Made by a program: the position numbers and the translations under genes
In this document: positions 9,398-16,648 of the stretch, in pieces
Layout of the letters: every line of letters begins with the position of its first letter
Numbering within the stretch: the first letter of the stretch is position 1
The notes under the pieces: generated by a model
Database searches by the model: none
Told to the model about the DNA's origin: nothing
The model's input: only the letters and a program-made list of their open reading frames with translations
NCBI GenBank assembly: GCA_030690415.1
Contig: JAUYGZ010000003.1
Location: 62,001-126,000 of the forward strand
DNA length: 64,000 nt
Direction of reading: 5' to 3'
From: a bacterium
GTDB lineage: Bacteria > Patescibacteriota > Gracilibacteria > JAUYGZ01

Positions 9398-11478
9398 TGG
9401 GTGGACCAGAAGAACTAAAAACCGAGACTAAAGAAAAGCTTGATGAAAAGTTGAAGAGTTTGGATGGGGCGGTAAAGGAATATCAAAATGCCTATAAAAC
9501 AGAAAAAGAGAAAATAGAAGGAAAATTTACTGCAAGAGAAGAGTTTCAAAAGAAGTTACAGTCTATCTTAGGTTTACATCACAGACGATTTAGTGCTCAG
9601 CCTCTACTCACCTCCGAAGAGAAACAAAAGCTGATCCAGACTCTGGTCCTGGCAAACTATCAGGTTCAAACAGCCCGGGAACAAATCCTTAAGGGTTTCT
9701 TTGAAGGCATTAATACTCTCTCATACGAAGAACAGCAAAACGAAATACTTAAGCGATGGGAGATGATTGAGGAAAAAGGAGTTGCTGACATTATTCTCCT
9801 CGATCAGCTCTTGAAGGAGCGAATTCAGCAGGAGACGCAAATGCTGACAAAAGAACTCATGGGGGCAAGTATAAAACAGTTAACAATGCTTGGAAAGGTT
9901 CTTCCTAAGGAGAGGATCGAATTGTTAAAAAATACTAATGCCGAAAAACAAGCCTGGATCGAATGGCTGGAAAACAAAGGCGGCTTCCGCCCCGATGTCC
10001 TCAAAAACGTCCCCTCCCCTCAAGAAATGGCATTTGGACTCTTCATGTTTTCGACACTGATCCAGCAAAAAGACAATGAACTGGCAACAGCGTTGGAAAC
10101 TCACAATGAACAAAAACAATTTGAACTCTATCAGGCATTTTTGAATGAGCAGGGTCTGGACCCACAGGAATTTTGCGCCAACGTGAGCTGGTACGAAAAG
10201 CTTTACGAAGACCTGGGAGTCGAAGAGAGAGTACATCAGGCTACCGGCGTGAGTGCGAATGTGGAAATCAAGAGCTTTCCAACTTCAGCCCAATACCGAA
10301 AAGAGATATTAGTTCTCGAAGAACTGATCGAAGCAGCTCACGGTCAGGGCAAAGCTGATACCGATTCAGAGGTGAAAGCACTACTTGATCTCAAGAAAGC
10401 CTACACGCAGGTTGAGATTAACATACGACATCAGGAAGCGCTTTTCGGAAATCTCGCCTTCGATCTCAATGACGAAATTGACTGGGTTAGCTCCGGAGTA
10501 GGAAAACTGGCCGGCGAGAAGACAGGGATCACGGCCAAAGAAACCATGATGGATATCAAAGACTGGGTGAAAAAATCCCTGACTCCACCCTCCATGGGCG
10601 ACGATGTTGGGAAGTGGTTTGGCTTTACCGTAAAAGCCCTCGGAGCTGCCACAGCTGTGATCGGAGCCTTCAAAATGGGAAAATCTTTAATTCACGTGTT
10701 AACCGGAGGGGGGCAGGGACGCTGGGGGAGCTTTAAGGATATTCTAAAAACAGGAACCCTCACTACCCTGGTAGCCGGTGGCATGGTTGTGGCGGGAAAT
10801 GCGATATCGGATCCCAAAGCCGCGGAAAAGAAAGCTCGCGAATGGGCCGGGATTGTCAAAGGAGAAGGAGAGGCGGCTTATGAAACGGCACGTGCCCATC
10901 TCACGCCTGACGCGGCGGCAAATTTGGCCTTCGTATCTCTGAAAGTGACCGAAGCAGACAGAAAAAAGCTGATCGTGGAGAACCCAGCAAGATCAGATTT
11001 TGACAAGATGATGTGGAAAAAAGAAAATCTGGCTCTTAAACCGGAAGAATGGGAATCGCTTCACCGCCTTTTGGGACCATGGGTGAAAGAAAAGTTTGGG
11101 GTGGATGTGAAAGACTACCAGAAGCACCTGGAGTGCATGAGGGATTTTCAGCAGGAAGTCCTGAAAGGCATGAAAATCGATATAACAGCAGGATCAAATC
11201 GGGAAATCTCCATCGATTTTCAAAAATGGAATACATTCCTCTCGGACACCTATGTCCAAAGTAATGCGGATCCCAATAATCCTCAGGATTACCTCTTCAG
11301 TGTCGAGCAGCTGTCGGGGCTTGGATTCCTGCTTCCTGCTGAAAAAACTCAGGCGACAACGAATCGAATGGCCAGCTTCCGCCCATCACATGAGCTTCAA
11401 AAAACGATGATTAAACAGGGTCTCTGGCTGAAAAGGCTGAATACTCCCCCAACACCCCCCTCTCCTCCATCACCCTAA
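9397..11478 (+). CDS. Hypothetical coiled-coil protein with internal hydrophobic segments
   Basis: Translationally coupled start; Lys/Glu-rich helical N-terminus; hydrophobic stretches in the second half; C-terminus NTPPTPPSPPSP. Confidence 0.65.
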   Translation: MGGPEELKTETKEKLDEKLKSLDGAVKEYQNAYKTEKEKIEGKFTAREEFQKKLQSILGLHHRRFSAQPLLTSEEKQKLIQTLVLANYQVQTAREQILKGFFEGINTLSYEEQQNEILKRWEMIEEKGVADIILLDQLLKERIQQETQMLTKELMGASIKQLTMLGKVLPKERIELLKNTNAEKQAWIEWLENKGGFRPDVLKNVPSPQEMAFGLFMFSTLIQQKDNELATALETHNEQKQFELYQAFLNEQGLDPQEFCANVSWYEKLYEDLGVEERVHQATGVSANVEIKSFPTSAQYRKEILVLEELIEAAHGQGKADTDSEVKALLDLKKAYTQVEINIRHQEALFGNLAFDLNDEIDWVSSGVGKLAGEKTGITAKETMMDIKDWVKKSLTPPSMGDDVGKWFGFTVKALGAATAVIGAFKMGKSLIHVLTGGGQGRWGSFKDILKTGTLTTLVAGGMVVAGNAISDPKAAEKKAREWAGIVKGEGEAAYETARAHLTPDAAANLAFVSLKVTEADRKKLIVENPARSDFDKMMWKKENLALKPEEWESLHRLLGPWVKEKFGVDVKDYQKHLECMRDFQQEVLKGMKIDITAGSNREISIDFQKWNTFLSDTYVQSNADPNNPQDYLFSVEQLSGLGFLLPAEKTQATTNRMASFRPSHELQKTMIKQGLWLKRLNTPPTPPSPPSP

Positions 11479-11487
11479 TCTCACTCC

Positions 11488-14325
11488 ATGCCCAAAAACC
11501 AAAAAAAAGACAAAACCCCAAAAATCCGTGCCCGCCAAGGCCGTGGTCTTGATGAGCTGATGAAAAAGAGGGTTAGGGTGAGGTCGGAGGGAGCTGAGGC
11601 CAAACGCACCCTGCTTCAGCGCGTTTTCGGCAAAAACAAGGCCAAAAAACAGGTAGCCACAAGTTCAGCCCGTGAGCAGATAGCTGACCAAATGGCCCGT
11701 GTAGCCGGAGCCCGAATTGTCGGGACAGGAGCTATCGAAGCAGCCGCGGCTTTGGCGGCAAAAGCACAGAACGCGCCATCAGACTCCGGTACGGAAGAAG
11801 AACAGGTAACAGCACTGGGCGGGATCGAGAAAGTGGCAGGGGCCGTAGGAGGAGATCTTTCCCGTGAGTCAGTACAAGGTTTGGAAGAGTCGACGAAAAA
11901 GACCTTGGACGAACAGTCCCAGGCTGCCCAGGCGGCCAGGACAGCTGGGAAAAGACGAAAACAGCATCAGGCAAAGCTTAGTTCAGCCAAATCTCTTGTG
12001 AAAAAAGGATTATTTTCCACGCTGAGCCCCATGGACGCCACACTTCCCACCAGTATCGCTTCGCGGGGATTCAACTTTCTGTTTGGCAAAAAACTTTTTG
12101 GTTGGGCGATCGCTCTTCTCCTGGTCTCGGGAGGCTACGCTCTGCTCAGCCATTTATCCGGTGAGAGCTCTCTCGCCTTCATTCACCAGGCTTTCGCCAA
12201 GGAGCTAGGAGACCTGGGACAAGGCGCGGGAAATGTCATCGGCATTATCGCAACCTTCTTTGTCAAAATCATCGCAGGCGTGCTCTGGTTCGTTCTCTAC
12301 TGGATGGGAGACCTCATGGACAATACCTTTATCCTGGAGGGGGACATGGGCGAGAAGCTCCGCTCCGTCTGGGTCATCGTCCGAAATCTGGTCAATATAT
12401 TCTTCGCTTTGGCGCTGGTCATCGTCGCCTTCATGAGTGTGATCGGGTACGGCGATGAATCCGGCAACTATGCCATGAAAAAGTTTATCCCCAAGATGGC
12501 CCTCGCGCTCATCGCGGTCAACTTCACCTTTCTCGGTTGCAGACTGGTACTGGACGTTAATAACGTCCTGACCACAGCGATCTTCTCTATTCCCCAAAGT
12601 GTGACGACTCTGGCGGATATCGGCCCCACGGGGACGGCGGGAGTGAAGATTTTTAAAAAGTTTAAGTGTCTGGATACCCAGGGAAGTATAGAACTGGAGA
12701 CGGCAAACACTGTTGCGCTGACGAAGGAAGCTCCGGGGGTGATCAATCAGTTGGGAGGAGTGTGTTTTGCAACGGTGAGAGCGGCCAATTACAATAAAAC
12801 GACCGATGTGATCAATCTCGATGCCAGCGCGTTCAATAAAAAAGATTTTGTTTGGGCCATGGCCACCCAGTTTCAGGGTCTGCATAATTTGAACCAGGCC
12901 ACCCAGCTCACCAGTCCCAACTTCTCAACGCTGACGGTCAACGCACTTTTTTCGATCATCTTCGCCATCATCTATGCCACAGCCTACATCGCGATGTTCA
13001 TCATTCTGCTCGCGCGAATGGTCGTACTCTGGATCACCATTATGCTCTCACCCCTGGCTGCTATCGCCATTGTCTTGCCGGATCTTCTTCCGGATGACCT
13101 CAATATCACCAAAAAATTCCTGAGCCACGCCTTTGTCCCCGCCAAGATGGCGGTGCCGCTGGCTTTCGGATACATCCTGGTCTCCCAGATGAGCGTGGGG
13201 ATCAATACCGGTGATCCGATCTTTCAGCAAGGAGCCATTGATCTGACTGAGGGAGGCGAGCTGGCCCGTTCGATTACCATCCCGACCCTCATGTACGGCG
13301 CGGCCAGTATTGCCGTGATCTGGATGGGCGTCTTCACCGCCAGCAAGGACGTGGTGGGCAGTGAGTTCGTCGATCAGTGGATCAAGGACCCCGTCCAACG
13401 TGCCGGAGCGTCTGTGGCCAAGTGGCCGACTTATCTGAGGGTTATCCCCACACCGGCTGGTATGGCTTCATACAGCAATATTTCAGCGGCGGTGGAGGAG
13501 ATAGGGGATTTGAAAGCAAGGGAAAGAAGCGCGGCAGATCAAAAGTACGCGGACATCATTGCTCAACAGATGGGATATGGAAAGAGTGAAACGAGAGACG
13601 CTCTGAAGCAGCTGGAGGTCATACTCGAGTCAAAGAAAATTCAAAATCCCAAGGAGGTCAGAGCTCTTCTCAAAACAGTGGCTTCCGATGAGGGCTACAA
13701 AAAAGAGTTCCAGGACGTCATGATTCGTTATGCGGATACCGATTGGGATAATAAGAGGAAGGCAGCCCAGATCATTGATGGGAAATACACCAAGATTGAT
13801 GAGCTGAAGACAGATGTTGGTAAAGATAAAGATTCGGAAGCGATTCGCACAAAAGTGAAAAATTTCGCAGTTGGTGGTGGTGGTGACATGGGGGGAGGGA
13901 AGATCAATTATGATCCCACCGCCCAACACGAATTTGCAGATAAGGAAGTTGATATCGATGTTACCCAATTTAGTGAAGGCCTCAAGACTGAACTGAACCT
14001 TAATAAAGATGATACTAGTACGAAAGTAGGAATTGGTGATCTTGGGGCAAATAAATTTTTCACACTCTACAAAGAGAAGATGACCCCTGGTGAAAGGCAG
14101 GCAGTTGCAAGGAGTAATTTATTCACTGATATTGCTGCAGAGGGTAAATTTACTGAGTTTAAAAATCTGGCAAAAACTGATCCTGAATTACGCACAAAAA
14201 TTGAGACCTCCCTTTCTAAGACTGATTCTGTTGTTAATAACAATGTAATAACCTTGCTCAAGGCTATATATGGAATGACTGAAGAGGAAGGTAACACCCT
14301 TCGCGCAAGATACGAAGAAACCTAA
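11488..14325 (+). CDS. Polytopic membrane protein, VirB6/TrbL-like (T4SS-type)
   Basis: Long basic N-terminus, then multiple TMs including AMFIILLARMVVLWITIMLSPLAAIAIVLPDLLPD, a pattern typical of VirB6/TrbL-like proteins; hydrophilic C-terminus. Confidence 0.6.
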   Translation: MPKNQKKDKTPKIRARQGRGLDELMKKRVRVRSEGAEAKRTLLQRVFGKNKAKKQVATSSAREQIADQMARVAGARIVGTGAIEAAAALAAKAQNAPSDSGTEEEQVTALGGIEKVAGAVGGDLSRESVQGLEESTKKTLDEQSQAAQAARTAGKRRKQHQAKLSSAKSLVKKGLFSTLSPMDATLPTSIASRGFNFLFGKKLFGWAIALLLVSGGYALLSHLSGESSLAFIHQAFAKELGDLGQGAGNVIGIIATFFVKIIAGVLWFVLYWMGDLMDNTFILEGDMGEKLRSVWVIVRNLVNIFFALALVIVAFMSVIGYGDESGNYAMKKFIPKMALALIAVNFTFLGCRLVLDVNNVLTTAIFSIPQSVTTLADIGPTGTAGVKIFKKFKCLDTQGSIELETANTVALTKEAPGVINQLGGVCFATVRAANYNKTTDVINLDASAFNKKDFVWAMATQFQGLHNLNQATQLTSPNFSTLTVNALFSIIFAIIYATAYIAMFIILLARMVVLWITIMLSPLAAIAIVLPDLLPDDLNITKKFLSHAFVPAKMAVPLAFGYILVSQMSVGINTGDPIFQQGAIDLTEGGELARSITIPTLMYGAASIAVIWMGVFTASKDVVGSEFVDQWIKDPVQRAGASVAKWPTYLRVIPTPAGMASYSNISAAVEEIGDLKARERSAADQKYADIIAQQMGYGKSETRDALKQLEVILESKKIQNPKEVRALLKTVASDEGYKKEFQDVMIRYADTDWDNKRKAAQIIDGKYTKIDELKTDVGKDKDSEAIRTKVKNFAVGGGGDMGGGKINYDPTAQHEFADKEVDIDVTQFSEGLKTELNLNKDDTSTKVGIGDLGANKFFTLYKEKMTPGERQAVARSNLFTDIAAEGKFTEFKNLAKTDPELRTKIETSLSKTDSVVNNNVITLLKAIYGMTEEEGNTLRARYEET

Positions 14326-14377
14326 GAATAATCGGGTAATTAGATTCTGTTTCAGAAAAGGACAATCAAAAGGGGGA

Positions 14378-14410
14378 TTCATCCCGATCCGCCGCGGCGG
14401 ACGGGAATGA
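14378..14410. repeat. Imperfect palindrome
   Basis: ttcatcccgatccgccgcggcggacgggaatga. Confidence 0.6.
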
Positions 14411-14522
14411 CTCAGGAAAAAAAAGGGTAGAGGATACAAGACCGAGTGGGAGGGGCAGTCAAAAATACCTCTTTGAAGAACCTGAAAAACGTACTAGAAT
14501 AAATGAGTCATGACGATAACAC

Positions 14523-14735
14523 ATGAAAACACGCATTATTCCCGGATCAATCAGAAACGGAAAGATAATTCCTTCCCTCCCACTTCCCAAGGGGAGCAGA
14601 TTAGATGTTAAAATTCTCCTCATCCCTCGGGTTGGGACGGGCAGTCAGAGGGCAAAACATCGCGGCAGCATGCCTACACGTTGGGGGGACCCCATTAAAT
14701 ATCAGAAGATGACACGAAAGGAGATGGAACGATAA
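14523..14735 (+). pseudogene. Antitoxin-like N-terminus (AF2212/DUF104-like), degenerate
   Basis: MKTRIIPGSIRNGKIIPSLPLPKGSRLDVKIL resembles short VapB-type antitoxins; tail unrelated. Confidence 0.5.
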
Positions 14736-15012
14736 AGCGATTTCCATTATCTCCTGGATTGAGTTACTGGGAAAAAAAGACCTCACCGCCCTGGAGATCC
14801 AAAACCTCAAAGACTTTTTGGAGACTTTTATTATTCTGGAACTCGATAGCTCTATAGCCGAAAAGGCAGCAGTCCTGAGAAGAAAAGGAATCAAGATGGG
14901 AGACTCCATCATTGCCGCGACAGCCTGGCAATGGGCCAGTGCTTTGGTCTCACGAGACAGGGTATTTCAGGGAATCGAAGAGATTGAAGTCATTAACCCC
15001 TGGAAGAAATAG
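14731..15012 (+). pseudogene. PIN-domain (VapC-like) toxin lacking its N-terminus
   Basis: Frame DKAISIISWIELLGKKDLTALE...GIKMGDSIIAATAWQWASALVSRDRVFQGIEEIEVINP; no start region or first catalytic Asp segment. Confidence 0.65.
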
Positions 15013-15144
15013 ACCTTAAAAAACCCTGACCCCACCCCGCCCCATCTTTCTTCCCCTCGTGCCGCGTCCGCCGAATGGAGGAAGGGGCTAGGGATTGAAA
15101 AGAGCTTGATTTTTGACTCAATTTTGATAGTATAAAGACACAAG

Positions 15145-15243
15145 CCACGGGTGCCGTATTGAGTTACGGCTCTCCTGAGCGTCACAGAAGCTCTTCCGCA
15201 AGGGAGGGTTTTTCTGTATTATCGCTCAGTCTGGTGGATCTAT
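15145..15243 (+). ncRNA. Structured leader RNA upstream of the tRNA-like element
   Basis: Hairpin GCCGTA-ttgagt-TACGGC (15153-15170) and a long GCAA-capped hairpin with outer stem CTGAGCG/CGCTCAG (15175-15229). Confidence 0.5.
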
Positions 15244-15319
15244 GGGGCCGTAGCTTAAGAGTAGAGTGCCTGTGGTTGACGCTCAGGAGGTGCGGGTGCG
15301 ATTCCCGTCGGCTCCACCA
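15244..15319 (+). tRNA. Aberrant tRNA-like gene, best read as Val(GAC)-like with a 2-nt bulge in the anticodon stem
   Basis: GGGGCCG..CGGCTCC acceptor, D-arm GCTTaagagtaGAGT, T-arm GCGGG TGCGATT CCCGT, ACCA end; anticodon arm CCTG[TG]G TTGACGC TCAGG is 2 nt too long and T-loop position 55 is G. Confidence 0.55.
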
Positions 15320-15419
15320 GGCTATTTTGCCGATTCAAAAACCCCCCTCCTACTGGAGGGCTGATGGTGAAGAAGCGAGTCGGACGGGGTGACGCGGAGA
15401 CAAGTCATTTTGTGTTTTT

Positions 15420-15447
15420 GTAGAGACAATTCATGAATTGTCTCTAC
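15420..15447. repeat. Perfect 28-nt palindrome (GTAGAGAC family)
   Basis: GTAGAGACAATTCATGAATTGTCTCTAC. Confidence 0.85.
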
Positions 15448-15464
15448 GGAATTCTACTGAACTA

Positions 15465-15493
15465 TTGTTCTTCCCACCAAACTCAGGTACAAT
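15465..15493 (+). promoter_or_regulatory. Sigma70-like promoter
   Basis: TTGTTC - exactly 17 nt - TACAAT. Confidence 0.6.
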
Positions 15494-15499
15494 TACATT

Positions 15500-15563
15500 G
15501 ACTACGATCCCCTTGTTGGGATTCCGAGACCCCCCGATACTGCATCGGGGGGATCGTTTTTTT
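15500..15563 (+). ncRNA. Predicted compact small RNA ending in an intrinsic terminator
   Basis: acgatcc...ggatcgt outer stem, ccccccgat-actgc-atcgggggg inner stem, T7 tract; no ORF between promoter and terminator. Confidence 0.5.
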
Positions 15564-15948
15564 ATGGGATCAGTTGTTTCACAGCCATTCGGATGAGTAT
15601 CATATCCTCTTGTGAGATTTTGCCTACCTTCCTCCTGAGACGCTTGGCATCGAAAAGTCTCAATTGGGAGAGAATTGCATAGCTTTCACGGCCTTTATAA
15701 CACAAGCTATAGTGCTTACTGCTCTGTTTTTTTCGCGATGTCATGGGAATTCCCCAAAACATATTCCGGTTAAACTTACGGAGTACCAAAACCGGTCGCT
15801 CAAAATCCGAATGCTTTCCATCCTGCTCTCTTCCGACATTTGAACCAATAGAGCAGTACCAGATTTGCCTCTCATAAAAATAAATAGCCCGATCGCTGGA
15901 TTGAATTTCAGTCTTCTTACGATGCCATTCTGAGTAGTCTTTATTCAT
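15562..15948 (-). CDS. PemK/MazF-like protein (solitary toxin-like)
   Basis: RQIWYCSIGSNVGREQDGKHSDFERPVLVLRKFNRNMFWGIPMTSRKK; no adjacent antitoxin ORF. Confidence 0.75.
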   Translation of the reverse strand: MNKDYSEWHRKKTEIQSSDRAIYFYERQIWYCSIGSNVGREQDGKHSDFERPVLVLRKFNRNMFWGIPMTSRKKQSSKHYSLCYKGRESYAILSQLRLFDAKRLRRKVGKISQEDMILIRMAVKQLIP

Positions 15949-16070
15949 CTTTTACGGAGGTATCCATCACCATAAATACAGTATCACACTGTACAAAAAA
16001 ACATAAAGAAAAAACACCTTCACCGCTTCGGAGTGGGTTTCCTCCTGAAAAAGGGGCTAGGGGTTCACAT

Positions 16071-16096
16071 AAAAACCCCTCCTACTGGAGGGGTTT
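16071..16096 (-). terminator. Hairpin with U-tract on the minus strand
   Basis: AAACCCCTCC-TACT-GGAGGGGTTT, 10-bp perfect stem; minus-strand copy followed by TTTTT. Confidence 0.6.
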
Positions 16097-16099
16097 CTC

Positions 16100-16530
16100 G
16101 GAGTATCCTTTTCGGCTCAAGATTTGAAAGAAACGTGAGTCGAGGAGTCGTCCGATAAGAACAAAGTGACTAGCTCTTTGTTTTTGTATTTATTGCGTTT
16201 TGCTGGGGTAGTTTAGGTCTTACCCGGACCGTTACCTTCTCAGGGTTGTTCTAAGGCGAACGCGCGAGAGAAAGGCCATTGGGGTGTTTGGGCTCTCCTG
16301 AGTCGTCCCTTGAGGATTCAAGGGCAGGGGAACCGCTCGCAAAAGCAAAGAAGGAAAGGGGAGAAGATCAATACAAGATTAATCCGCTTCTCATGCCTCC
16401 TCCTTCCTTCTTCGCTTTTTCGATCATGTCAAGGTGCTAGCCCCCGAGGGGGAGACAGAGCGATGAGCAGAAGTGTCATCGCCCTGTCCGCTGTCCGTAC
16501 CGGTAAGAGTACGAACGTTTTTTGTTTTTT
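16100..16530 (+). ncRNA. Unassigned structured non-coding RNA candidate
   Basis: No credible CDS; stems include GGGTA/TACCC, CCCTTGA/TCAAGGG, GACAGxGCGATGA/TCATCGCxCTGTC and CGTAC-cggtaaga-GTACG; terminator at 16531-16556. Confidence 0.3.
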
Positions 16531-16556
16531 GCCCGATGAATCAGGCTTTTATTTTT
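16531..16556 (+). terminator. Intrinsic terminator candidate
   Basis: gcccgatgaatcaggcttttattttt. Confidence 0.55.
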
Positions 16557-16648
16557 GGAAGTCGTGAAAATCAAGACTTCAGAAAAGAATACTCCATGAA
16601 ATGAGTATGTGCAAACAAGAGATATGGACAAAAGAGGGGAATATTGTC

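Noticed and set aside
12205-12885. 226-aa minus-strand ORF
   Set aside because: Antisense to the TM-rich VirB6/TrbL-like gene; same complement artefact
15231-15243. T-box riboswitch in the tRNA-like leader
   Set aside because: No T-box consensus (AGGGTGGNACCGCG) or downstream synthetase gene; the complement is a cis match to the adjacent tRNA-like element
16100-16530. Calling the structured region RNase P or tmRNA
   Set aside because: Only a P8-like loop was suggestive; conserved P4 (GAGGAAAGTCC, ACAGAA) and tmRNA ends (TTTCGAC...CCA) were not found
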